DNA of 64,000 nucleotides, taken from NCBI GenBank assembly GCA_014529385.2, contig CM043962.1:127004970-127068969 (forward strand), read 5' to 3'. Positions within the stretch are counted from its first letter, which is position 1. Each line of letters opens with the position of its first letter. The notes beneath the pieces are model-generated. The model worked only from the letters and a program-made list of their open reading frames with translations, was not told where the DNA came from and ran no database searches. The translations under genes and the position numbers were made by a program. Origin of the DNA: Adiantum capillus-veneris. Taxonomy: Eukaryota > Streptophyta > Polypodiopsida > Polypodiales > Pteridaceae. Below are positions 32,108 through 40,989 of this stretch, one piece after another.

Positions 32108-32334
32108 TGTTGGAATTAGGATTGCAGAGAAACACACACAGCTTGGAGAAGATGAAGGAAGCTCAAGGCACACACTAGAGAGTGTATAACTTAGTGTGCA
32201 ATGGAAAGATAGATAGCCCTAGAGTGATGGGCGTATATACAATGCTCGGGGGAAAAAACCTCCTAAAGAGGGAAAAAATGCCTCGGCAATCCTAGTATGT
32301 TCACACACATCACTACCACATGTATATGGTAACA
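32108..32334 (-). repeat. 3' LTR of copia C
   Basis: 227 bp, bounded by TG and CA, matching 37203-37429 throughout. The reverse complement also matches the LTRs at 53206 and 55289, so copia C and E are one family. Confidence 0.95.
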
Positions 32335-32409
32335 AATCCCCTCTGGAGTGATGCGGTGAACGAGAGCTGGCACATGAGTAAAGGGAAGTGCCATGCCCTA
32401 AGGACATGA

Positions 32410-33205
32410 TTAGACCACAAAGGGGAGTAAGCCCAAAGCTTTGCAGAAAGCTTCAATCTTCTCACGAGACAATGCCTTTGTGAAAAGATCTGCAAGGTTG
32501 TCCTGTGTTGGCACATAAGCCAAGCTGATCTCTCCTACTGAGAGCCTCTCCCTGACATAGTGGTAATGCACCTCAATGTGCTTTGTGCGAGCATGAAAAA
32601 CTGGGTTCCTTGCAACTACCAATGATCTCTGACTATCAGTGTAGAGAGTGTTGGAAGTGTCCTATCCAACACCTAAATCAGCCATAAGGCGTCTGAGCCA
32701 TACACACTCAACCGTAGCTGTGAAGACTCCCTGTACTCAGCCTCACAACTCGAAGTGGCCACAGTAGGTTGCTTCTTGCTCAACCATGATATACATGAAC
32801 TGCCAAGCATGAAACAAAAACCACTTGTGGACACTCTCGTGTCAAAACAACCAGCCCAATCTAAGTCCGAAAAAGCATGTAAGTCTGGCGGCAATGATCC
32901 CCCCTTGGGATAAAACAAGCCAAGATGTAAAGTGCCACTAAGGTAGCGGAAAATCCTCTTGACAGCCTGCCAATGCTTAGACCCTGGGCTATGCATAAAT
33001 CTGCTGACCTTGAGACTGCAAACTGAATATCCAGCCTCGTGTTGCATACATAAATGAGGCAGCCAACAGCAGTTTGATAAAGAGTAACATCAGCAGGATC
33101 GCCAGCATCATGTAGACTCAACTTCAAACCTGTTTCCATGGGAGTGGCAATAGGTTTGCAATCCTCAAGTCCAAACTTACATAGCAATGTCTCTATGTAA
33201 CTTTT
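32410..33205 (-). pseudogene. pol: RNase H region of copia C
   Basis: The frame at 33047-32673 reads FMHSPGSKHWQAVKRIFRYL, LHAFSDLDWAGCFDTR and CISWLSKKQPTVATSSCEAEY: the Asp and Glu positions of copia RNase H. A break follows; the last part (32622-32410) has KHIEVHYHYVRER, YVPTQDNLADLFTKAL, the conserved copia C-terminus. Upstream, 33187-33048 in another phase covers the DAGDPADVTLYQTAVGCLIY segment. At least two frame breaks. Confidence 0.85.
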
Positions 33206-34229
33206 CTAACACAAGGCAATACCACCATCACACTGCTTAAACTGTATACCCAAGTAATGATGCAGCAGCCCCAAATCTTTCATCTTGAAAGTAGCATTCA
33301 AATCAGCCTTAAATTCAGCAATACCACCATCACACTGCTTAAACTGTATACCCAAGTAATGATGCAACAGCCCCAAATCTTTCATCTTGAAAGTAGCATT
33401 CAAATCAGTCTTAAATTCAGCAATATGTCTCTCATTTGGTCCAGTGATCAGCAAATCATGAACATAAAGAACCACAATGAGAAGTACATCACCCTCACGC
33501 TTTACATACAATGTGCTTTCTGTTGGACTGTTACGAAAGCCTTGTTTGACCAAATGAGTGTCAACTTTCTCATACCAAGCACGAGGAGATTGCTTCAACC
33601 CATACAAAGCCTTGTTACATTTGCACACTTTGTCCTCTTGTCCTTTTATGAAAAAACCACGAGGCTGCGTTACCAAACTTCCTCAAATATGTCACCATTC
33701 AAGAAAGCAATAACAATTTCTGATTGATGTACATCCCAACCAAAATGAACTACCAATGCACATAGAAAACGCACAGTAGTCATACGACAAGTGGGAGCAA
33801 AAGTCTCTTCATAATCTATGCCTTTTTGTTGTGTATAACCCTTTGCAACAAGTCGAGCCTTATGGCGATCGATCTCACCATCCGGCTTGCGTTTCAACTT
33901 GTAGACCCACTTCGTACCAATGGCCTTTTTGCCAGGAGGCAAATCACATAAAGCCCATGTGTCATTTTCTATAAGTGCATCATATTTTGATTGCATTGCA
34001 GCCATCCAATCTTTTGAATTTTGTGCTTCATCAAAAGACAGGGGCTCCTCAACATTATCCAATTTCTTGAATTTTGTGCTTCATCAAAAGACAGGGGCTC
34101 CTCAACATCATGTAAGCTAGACACAGCCAAAGCATAACAATCTGATGCATAAGATGCATGGCGAGAGCCTGAACGAGTACGACTAGACAAAGGTGCATCC
34201 AATGTACTATCACGCAAAGTGTGCACCAT
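33206..34229 (-). pseudogene. pol: Reverse transcriptase of copia C
   Basis: The N-terminal part has KWVYKLKRKPDGEIDRHKARLVAKG and EETFAPTCRMTTVR; the C-terminal part has ALYGLKQSPRAWYEKVDTHL. The catalytic motif reads LYVHDLLIT, so the first Asp of YVDD is His. Two tandem duplications damage it: a 102-bp in-frame copy (34 residues, IAEFK...CDGG) at 33217-33420, and a 53-bp copy at 34014-34119 that shifts the frame. It would copy element RNA to cDNA but is inactive. Confidence 0.9.
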
Positions 34230-35810
34230 CTATTTTGGCATACCTCTAGCTTGCTCATTTTCAGCCCTTTCCTCATCAAGTACATCATGTACATCTGCAT
34301 CAGTAATGGGCTGATCTAGAACATTTTCAGAAACCCCCATAGGCTGTACCTTTGCCTCATTGGAACTTACATTTGTATTTTCACCACTGAAAAGAGGCAA
34401 CAAAGTGTCATAAATGTCCTGTGAGCTTACATTATTGTCTCTAGTACATGACAACAAGGGCGGAACAGAATCTTCCACAAACACTACATCCCGAGAAACC
34501 AAAATACGTTTTTTTTGTGGATGATACAACTTGTAACCTTTGTTTTCAGCACTATAACCAACAAAAATACATTTGACAGTCTTATCATCCAATTTTCTGT
34601 GCTGCACTTGTGGCACCAAAGCATATGCCAAACAGCCAAAAACACGCATGTGCTCAATAGAAGGCTTTCTATCATGCCATGCTTCATATGGAGTAATAGA
34701 CTGCAAAGCTTTCATAGGACACCTGTTAAGTACATAAGTGGCACACATGATGGCCTCAAGCCAAAAAGAATGCGGCAAAGCTTGACTTTTGACCGTACAT
34801 CGTGCCATTTTTGTCAGTGACCTGTTTTTCCTCTCAGCAACACCATTTTGTTGAGGTGTATAAGGCACTGTACATTGGTGTTTTATCCCACGACTAGCCA
34901 GAAATGCATTAAATTCATGAGACATATACTCCCCCCCTCTATCCGAACGGAGGGTGCCCATAGTACATTTCGAGACATTTTCAGTCATAGCCAGAAATTG
35001 TTTGAAGCACATAAAAACTTCGGACTTCGCTTTAAGCGGAAATACCCATGCATGCCTAGAGTAATCATCAATGAAAGTCACGAAGTACAGGTAATTGCCC
35101 AAGGACGGAGTTTGCATGGGCCCACAAACATCACTATGCACAAGCTGCAACGTGCATGTGGCCCGAACCGAACCATCCTTTGGAAACTTAGAACGCTGCA
35201 TCTTACCCAAAATACAACCTTCACAAACATGTTTGACAGGTGCCTCAAGAGACGGCAAAGAAGCAACCATATCAGATTTCTGCAAACGCAGCAAACTGGC
35301 AAAATTCAGATGACCAAAACATGCATGCCAAAGTTTTGCATCTGAAATAGCCCTTGAATCTGCAACAGCATTTACAAAATTTTGTCCACACTTGTCATAC
35401 AAAGTGAGCTTATACATCCCACGGCACAAAAGGCCAGATGCCACAATTTCATCACCAAAACTGAGATCATGAACTGTACATCTTTCATCCACAAATTTGA
35501 CTACAAGTCCAAGTCTAGCAAATGCGGATAGAGACAAGAGATTCTTCTTGATCCCAGGTACATAAAGTGCATCAACAAGTGTGAAGGAACTACCATTAGC
35601 AGCAGTAAGCACAATCTTTCCAACTCCCTCAACTGGATAAGAGGCTTTGTTGGCACAAGTGACTGAATTCCCATGAGGGACAGACTCGAGAGAGGTAAAC
35701 AATTCACGATGTGAGGTAATGTGCTTTGTAGCACCACTGTCGAAATACCACACATGTGAATCTGCAGCAACTGACAAGCATGCATCATGGACTACAGGTT
35801 GTAAGTGCAC
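34230..35810 (-). CDS. pol: Protease end, GAG-pre-integrase and integrase of copia C
   Basis: An open frame of 526 codons. The protease active site is WYFDSGATKH near the start. Then come the HHCC module (KLWHACFGHLNFASL ... CEGCILGK), the integrase core with LVHSDVCGPM, LRSDRGGEY and NGVAERKNRSL (Asp, Asp, Glu intact), and the conserved MRVFGCLAY and CIFVGYS segments. The C-terminal 80 residues are an acidic linker before RT. This is the best-preserved part of the element. It is joined to gag by overlap in a different phase at 35792-35810. Confidence 0.92.
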   Translation of the reverse strand: MHLQPVVHDACLSVAADSHVWYFDSGATKHITSHRELFTSLESVPHGNSVTCANKASYPVEGVGKIVLTAANGSSFTLVDALYVPGIKKNLLSLSAFARLGLVVKFVDERCTVHDLSFGDEIVASGLLCRGMYKLTLYDKCGQNFVNAVADSRAISDAKLWHACFGHLNFASLLRLQKSDMVASLPSLEAPVKHVCEGCILGKMQRSKFPKDGSVRATCTLQLVHSDVCGPMQTPSLGNYLYFVTFIDDYSRHAWVFPLKAKSEVFMCFKQFLAMTENVSKCTMGTLRSDRGGEYMSHEFNAFLASRGIKHQCTVPYTPQQNGVAERKNRSLTKMARCTVKSQALPHSFWLEAIMCATYVLNRCPMKALQSITPYEAWHDRKPSIEHMRVFGCLAYALVPQVQHRKLDDKTVKCIFVGYSAENKGYKLYHPQKKRILVSRDVVFVEDSVPPLLSCTRDNNVSSQDIYDTLLPLFSGENTNVSSNEAKVQPMGVSENVLDQPITDADVHDVLDEERAENEQARGMPK

Positions 35811-36840
35811 TCTGCACTAAAAGCCCATTCTGCATCAACATCAGCATTACGGTCTCCTTTTACAAAAGACTCAACAATGGCTACATTTGTAGTGGAACCA
35901 GCATTTGCAGTGGAACCACCCTCTTTCTTCTTAGCCTCTTTTGCCTTCAACTTAGGACAATGCTTGATCAAGTGATCATTAGCTTTACAATAATGACAAC
36001 GCATCTTCTTTTTGCCCTTATCACCAGAATTGCTAAACGAATTGCTGCCAGCATAACAATAGGAACAGAAGTTTTGCCACTCGCAGCAGAACCATAAGAA
36101 GTGGATGCATTGCCACCCTTTCTTTGAGAAGCAATAAAAGCCTGTTCAGCTACATGCTACCTAGTCTTGTTTTTTCTGGAAAGTGACTCTTGCAACAGCA
36201 ATGTGCAAAATCCATCAAACTTAACAACTTCTGGATTTCCTTGGGTCATAAGTCTCCAAGTACTAGCAAAAGTCTGGTAAGAATCTGGTAAGGCGTCAAG
36301 AACAGTCTGCACAAGGGAACTGTCTGAAATGACTTCTCCTGTAGAAATAAGTTGCTCATTGATATCCTTGACACTAGCAAGGAAAGTGTCCATATCATAT
36401 TCCTCATGCATAATCTTCGACTCCAGATCTTTACGCAGCGAAGCAATTTTAGCCTCATTGCGACTTGCATAAAGACCAGCCAAAATGTCCCAAGCCTGTT
36501 TTGCAGATTTTGTTGAACGGATGTGAGGAACAATGGTGCGCTTCATAGACAACGCAATCAATGCATGAGCCTGTGCATCCTTTACATCCCAGCGAGCTTA
36601 ATCTGCCGTAGGCAAAACAACTCTAACAGCTGCAATCCTTGCAGCAAGACCTGCAACATCCTCAACATCGCCTACATCTTCTGAACCAGGACGTACATCA
36701 ATGCCCTGCACAATGTTCCAGATGCCCTTTGACACAAGAACATGTTGGTTCATATAAGCCCACATAGGGTAGTTGTCCCCATCCAACCTGTCCTCAGCAA
36801 CAAACATCTTGAACACATCTGTGTTGTTGTTGTCAGCCAT
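35792..36840 (-). pseudogene. gag: gag of copia C
   Basis: The start is an ATG at 36838-36840 (MADNNNTDVFKMF). It contains the copia gag (DUF4219/UBN2-type) pattern: LDGDNYPMWAYMNQHVL, then KSAKQAWDILAGLYASRNEAK, LESKIMHEEYDMDTFLASVKDIN and VLDALPDSYQTFAS. The knuckle CHYCKANDHLIKHC (CX2CX4HX4C) lies at about 35999-35958. Stops lie near 36599 (a TAA where the copia E copy reads AAGCAG) and near 36158, and there is a phase change before the knuckle. It forms the particle shell and binds RNA. Confidence 0.9.
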
Positions 36841-37181
36841 GGTAAATGCTACACCTGATGTGAAAACTGCCTGAAAATAGGAGAAACGGAGCAAGAACAA
36901 CACGTGCTATATAGCACAAACCGTAGAAGACTATAAGGCACGTGTTATGCAGAAAACGGAACTGACAGAAATTCTGCACAAAAGGACAAAATAGCCTGTG
37001 CAATACTACCTGTAGTGGAAACGGAGGCCGAAATGAGCCCAAATAAAAAATCTGAGCAGACCAAGCTCTATGAGCTGTCCCGAAGTATTTATTGACCTGC
37101 AAACGCTCGCCAAAGCTCACTGAAATAGGAGAAAGTGAGCAGGCGTGTACTGGAGCAGCTGGAGACAAAGCCGGGGAGGAC

Positions 37182-37200
37182 GCAACCTGCTCTGATACCT
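37182..37200 (-). other. Primer binding site of copia C
   Basis: The minus strand reads AGGTATCAGAGCAGGTTGC next to the 5' LTR, i.e. TGGTATCAGAGC with its first base changed; complementary to plant initiator Met tRNA. Confidence 0.9.
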
Positions 37201-37202
37201 AT

Positions 37203-37429
37203 TGTTGGAATTAGGGTTGCAGAGAAACACACACAGCTTGGAGAAGACAAAGGAAGCTCAAGGCACACAATAGAGAGTGTATAACTTAGTGTGCAATGGA
37301 AAGATAGATAGCCCTAGAGTGATGGGCGTATATACAATGCTTAGGGGGAAAAACCTCCTAAAGAGGGAAAAAATGCCCCGGTAGTCCTAGTGTGTTCACA
37401 CACATCACTACCACATGTATATGGTAACA
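37203..37429 (-). repeat. 5' LTR of copia C
   Basis: 227 bp, partner of 32108-32334. It should carry the element promoter. A GT/G microsatellite follows immediately. Confidence 0.95.
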
Positions 37430-37430
37430 A

Positions 37431-37440
37431 ATATGTGTGT

Positions 37441-37471
<31 letters not shown>

Positions 37472-37478
37472 GGGGGGG
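37431..37478. repeat. (TG)n followed by a run of about 24 G
   Basis: Directly abuts the outer edge of the copia C 5' LTR, so it may have formed at or near the insertion site. Confidence 0.9.
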
Positions 37479-38050
37479 CTTTGGTTCCTTAAGGTCAAAA
37501 CATGGATGATTTCAATGAGAACCCCATTCAGGACATTGATGTATGGATGCACAATAAACACTTGGCAACATTGAAAATAAGAACTAAGTGCTCATTGTAC
37601 CAAGTGAGACAGGACTTATAGAATGAGGAGATAGAATTACCTTCAACTTTTGCTTTTCAAATAGCTAGAAAAAAGGTGTGTAGGAAATAGTTTCTTTTCT
37701 GATGGAGAAATTTTTGTGTGAACTATTCGTACTTTTTTTACTTTTCAATATGGATTGTAGATCTTGAGGAGGATTGATAAGAAAGTTTTATGTGAAGAAG
37801 TGCCCATATGAATAGTACATCTTCTTCCAAGGTAAAGCCTATTTTGTATCAACCTACTAAGGCTCTATCAAACTGGCATTTTGTACAAATGTTGGTTGTC
37901 ATTTTGTAGTAGACTGACATTCTGCCATATCAATGACAAACGACATTTTGGTTCAGATGTCTTATTTGATTTATTGTATGTCTTTTTTTATATCTATTTT
38001 ATTTTTTTATTGTTCAGATGTCTTGTTTGATGTCAATGTCATCAATATTG

Positions 38051-38058
38051 TATAAATA
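38051..38058 (+). promoter_or_regulatory. Possible TATA box
   Basis: TATAAATA, 49 bp before the ATG of the acidic ORF at 38100. Spacing would place transcription start near 38083. Confidence 0.4.
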
Positions 38059-38099
38059 GGCCAACCTGGTTTAGGTTTGTGAGCAATAGGTCAAGAGAT

Positions 38100-38435
38100 A
38101 TGGGTCAGGATTTTGGCTCCTGTTCCTCATTCCCTATGAGCAAGAAGGAGAAGATAAAAGCACATGATAAGGAAGAGAATGAAGATGAGGAAGAGTTGGA
38201 AGAGAAGGAAGACCCTGAGCCAATATTCACTATCTCCACTTACTTGAAAGAACTCCCACCATGGCTGGCACATTTCCTAGGCCCCTTTGGGGTGGGGTTG
38301 GAGGATGGCATGGATTATGGATTGGGCCTTGACATGTTGTTGTCAACACAACTGGACTATGAAAAAAATGCAGAGACAAATGCAAGGGTTGCCACAATTG
38401 CAACAAAAACTAAAAGACTTTATTGGGAGACATGA
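38100..38435 (+). CDS. Small acidic protein of unknown function
   Basis: An ATG at 38100 opens 111 codons: a short start (MGQDFGSCSSF), a Lys/Glu-rich acidic block (residues about 20-42), then a more ordered segment ISTYLKELPPWLAHFLGPFG and GMDYGLGLDMLLSTQLDY. It has no signal peptide, membrane segment or known domain that I recognise. A TATA box lies just upstream. It runs towards, and converges with, the decayed H3-like/Ulp1-like gene on the minus strand, and may be a companion ORF of the same mobile element. Coding status is uncertain. Confidence 0.4.
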   Translation: MGQDFGSCSSFPMSKKEKIKAHDKEENEDEEELEEKEDPEPIFTISTYLKELPPWLAHFLGPFGVGLEDGMDYGLGLDMLLSTQLDYEKNAETNARVATIATKTKRLYWET

Positions 38436-38459
38436 GAAATGGAGCCAGTGAAAGTTGTA

Positions 38460-38640
38460 AAATTTACATCATACTCTCAAGAAGAGAATTTGTAATGTTG
38501 TCTCTTTACAAAAAAACATGAGTATGTAATGTTTTCTCATTACAAAATTCTCTCAAGTAGAGAGAAATGTAATGTTTTCTCTCAAGTAGATAGTATGTAG
38601 AGAGTATGTCAAGTAGAATGTGTACTGCTATTTACAAAAT
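38460..38640. repeat. Short direct and inverted repeats (GTAATGTTTTCTC / CAAGTAGA)
   Basis: GTAATGTT(T/G)TCTC occurs three times, with inverted partner CATTACA, and (T)CAAGTAGA three times within 180 bp at the 3' side of the decayed gene. The pattern resembles subterminal repeats of DNA transposons. Confidence 0.55.
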
Positions 38641-38646
38641 TCTACT

Positions 38647-39103
38647 TCACAAAACACTTTTGGGGGTTCTGGGAGTCTTGGGACTCTTTCTTATGCTAGC
38701 TTCCTCTATTTTTCTTGGGCTCTTCCTTGGTGTTTTGGGCTCTTCTTTTGTCTGCTTGCCCTCCTTAGGCTCTATCTCCTTGGGCTTTTTTTGCTCCTCC
38801 TTGGGCTTCTTATGCTCCTCCTTCTTTTGCTCCTCTTTGGCATGTGCTTGTGATTTTTTGGGGCTCTTTTTAGGGGAAACAAGCTTCTTTGCCTTCTTTG
38901 GAACCTCTTTGGGCTTTACTTCCTTCTTTGGCTTCTCTGTCTTTGCTCTTTTGAGTGGATCCTCCTTGGCCTCTTCCTCTGGATTCTTTGGCCCTTTGCG
39001 GGCTTGGGTGTTGTGGGTAGTGCTATTTGGGCAGTGACCATATATCTAATAAAATTGCCCTTACCCACCAAACATGGTTGTCGGTGTAGCAATTCCTATT
39101 GAT
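38647..39103 (-). pseudogene. Last exon of the composite gene: short conserved end and Lys-rich tail
   Basis: The exon starts after CTTTGCTAG (acceptor, exon from 39103). In the phase set by the previous exon it reads INRNCYTDNHVWW ... WSLPK and stops. Another phase of the same exon reads GIATPTTMFGG and then, from 39045 to 38647, a 132-residue open tail rich in Lys, Glu and Pro (KPKEVPKKAKK, SPKKSPKKS, KTPRKSPRK) like histone H1-type or DEK-type tails. A one-base indel would join the two. The protein family is not recognised. Confidence 0.45.
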
Positions 39104-39178
39104 CTAGCAAAGAAAGATTAAGGTGTTAGCTTACCCTAATAGCAATAACTTTCCTTATTTATATTGTCAAATGCTTAC

Positions 39179-39442
39179 CCTAATAGTCTTTTTTGGGTTG
39201 CAGTAGGTGTAATCAACCACTAACTTGGCATTTGTTATGACTCTCCATCCACATGAGAAAGACTCACTTTGTATTGGTGGCTACACAAACAGAAGAGACA
39301 AAATAAATACACAATTTTAAGCTCAAACTACTTACAACAACCTAGCAGTACTATACCTTCACATTTGAGATTTGCATGTCATCCATGAGCCTTGTGATAG
39401 GAGGAAATTGCTCAATTGTCTCTATCAGCCTTGAGGAATTCC
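39179..39442 (-). pseudogene. Two phase-matched exons of the composite gene (Ulp1-like C-terminal part)
   Basis: Exon 39442-39357 follows acceptor ...AATAG and ends at donor GTATAG; it has 28 full codons (SSRLIETIEQFPP, MDDMQISNVK). Exon 39280-39179 follows acceptor TTTGTGTAG and ends at donor GTAAGC; it has exactly 34 codons (PPIQSESFSCGWRVITNAK, VVDYTYCNPKKTIR). Both junctions are phase 0. The QSESFSCGWRVI segment could hold the Gln and Cys of a Ulp1/SENP-type (C48) protease, where Q...DCG is usual. The intact splice sites argue for a real spliced gene rather than chance frames. Confidence 0.5.
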
Positions 39443-39515
39443 CTATTTAGAAAGATCCAAAGAATTGTTACAAAATAATTGTTACCAAATAAATGTAAAG
39501 TATGGGATAGTTACA

Positions 39516-39875
39516 CTTATAGCCTAGCCATTCCATGGTGGCCCTCAAGAGAGTTCAATATATAACATGTTTTATCAGTGATATCAATTGCTATAAGACT
39601 CAAGTGAGAGTTGTGGCAAGGCCATTGGACATTTTCAAAAGATTCTAGGATGAAAATTTAAAAATGAAAATGACCTAGGGTTGCAGCAGACCATACCTCT
39701 CATGGTCGGGGCAAAGGAGGAGTCCACAAGTTTCAAAATCTTTGTTGGATAGCTAGTTCCTTATGTCACAATCAGTTCTCAAATAGTGAGAGATGGTTGG
39801 GTCAACCACATCCACTTTTTGTTGGATATCTAACTTATAGTCATGCATCAATAATTTGCAATTTCAAAAGAATAC
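39516..39875 (-). pseudogene. Ulp1-like protease core exons of the composite gene
   Basis: The segment 39875-39697 reads HDYKLDIQQKVDVVDPTISHYL and CDIRN-stop-LSNKDFETCGLLLCPDHER and ends at a possible donor (GTATGG). The next, after an acceptor at 39645, reads ESFENVQWPCHNSHLSLIAID and KTCYILNSLEG. This matches the pattern of C48 proteases, in which His-Trp-x-Leu, Ile-Asp and Asp-Ser-Leu follow in this order. Here Trp is Leu and the catalytic Asp is Asn. C48-type domains cut SUMO-like tags and are often carried by plant MULE and CACTA-type transposons. Phase between these two pieces is not clean, so the gene is decayed. Confidence 0.5.
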
Positions 39876-39932
39876 TTTGTAATTATGAATAATCTACAAA
39901 AACACATATAGAATGTTGATGGTTAGGCAAAC

Positions 39933-40814
39933 CTCAAGGATGCAAGGACGATATGGTCATTGATCTCTCTTTGCCAATCTTTGAGGATTTCAACACACTC
40001 AACATCCAAGGTAATATAGTTTGTTCTTTAGAAGGTCATCCTCTAAGAAAACAGCCACCAAGAAGCATGTGGAATTGACACCTCTCAGCATTGAAGGGAG
40101 TTGAGCTTCAATTTCCTTGAGTTCATTTGTTTCCAGATCCTCCCTGTCAACTTTGGACTCTTCCAAAACATCATCCTCTGTTATTTCCTTTGTAAACATT
40201 TCAGGCTCTTTTGCCTTTCTTGATGGAGGAATGTTGAGAATGTTGAAGGTTTTCTCATCTTGTCGAGGTATTGGTTCAAGAATTTTACTAAATTTGTACC
40301 TTAATCTCTTCAAGATAATCGTATCCTTGTCCATCAGTGTGACCATGTGAGAGTGGGCTACACATATGTATGCATCCTGGAAAAGCTCAATTAAAAAGTC
40401 TTTAGCTACCTCCTGCACACATGCCAAGGAACCTCTTGTACATCTCATATCAATCTTAAACTCCTCTGCTATTTGCCTACAAACCCTCTAGAAATGAAGC
40501 CTTGGAATTGCAATTATAAAATCCTTCTATGCTCTCCTTACCTCCCTCAGGCATCTCACCTTCTAAGAGAATCTCCTTTTCTTTATAGGTGGGAGTTTCA
40601 TACCAACTCCCTTTTTGGCCTGTTTTTTGGAGGATGCAGCTCCCTTATCTCCTTGTGAGCTCTCACCTTTGTCCACCTTTGAGATCTCACCTTTGTCCCC
40701 CTTTGAGCTCTCTTCTTTGTCTATTATTTTGAAATCAACTAGTGTTCCCTTGACATCTCCTGGTTTGAAATTCTCTCTAGGTACTTTCCTTGAAATTTGT
40801 TTGGTCATTTCCAT
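39933..40814 (-). pseudogene. Histone H3-like protein with long N-tail and C-terminal extension
   Basis: One frame from the ATG at 40814 to 39999 (272 codons) is interrupted only by three TAG codons. The start MEMTKQISRK aligns with the H3 tail start (T3, K4, Q5, R8 and K9 positions kept). The tail is extended by Asp/Lys/Gly/Ser repeats (GDKGE, VDKGESSQGDKG) to KKGVGMKLPPIKKRRF. The histone fold aligns without gaps: LREVRRA, FKIDMR, SLACVQEVA, ELFQDAYICVAH, VTLMDKD, LKRLRYK. Two of the TAGs fall exactly on the H3 Gln55 and Gln68 positions. A 96-residue acidic extension follows, and after a one-base shift the coding text continues to a donor at 39933. It is intronless across the fold. It could be an H3 gene captured by a transposon; a centromeric H3 is less likely, as loop 1 has no insertion. 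Confidence 0.75.
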
Positions 40815-40845
40815 ATCTCTAGATTAAACCTAAAAGCAAAAAACT

Positions 40846-40935
40846 TTATGAACATAGAGTCATTAATATTTTTCATCAATAGGTAGAAAACATTATGAAC
40901 ATAGAATCTTTAATAGTTTTTCATCAATAAACTAT
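40846..40935. repeat. 47-bp tandem duplication upstream of the H3-like gene
   Basis: TTATGAACATAGA...TTTTCATCAATA occurs at 40846 and again at 40893 with a few differences. Confidence 0.75.
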
Positions 40936-40989
40936 CTTAAACCTCTTCATTAGGGAACATTCTATTGATATTGCACTAAAAAAGAGACT

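Larger units (their letters stand above)
32108..37429 (-). mobile_element. Complete but inactive Ty1/copia retrotransposon C
   Basis: Two 227-bp LTRs (32108-32334 and 37203-37429) start TGTTGGAATTAG and end GGTAACA on the plus strand and differ at about 11 positions by eye (near 5 percent). The primer site lies just inside the right LTR and a purine tract (AGAGGGGATT, minus strand) just inside the left. The minus-strand gene order is gag, protease, integrase, RT, RNase H, i.e. copia. Flanking 5-mers are ATCAT and AATAT, so no target-site duplication is visible. Stops, frameshifts and internal duplications make it dead. Confidence 0.95.

Noticed and set aside
39933-40814. Centromeric H3 (CENH3) gene
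   Set aside because: The fold aligns to ordinary H3 with no loop-1 insertion, keeps the TKQ...RK tail start, and carries extensions and exons not known in CENH3. It remains possible but is not favoured.
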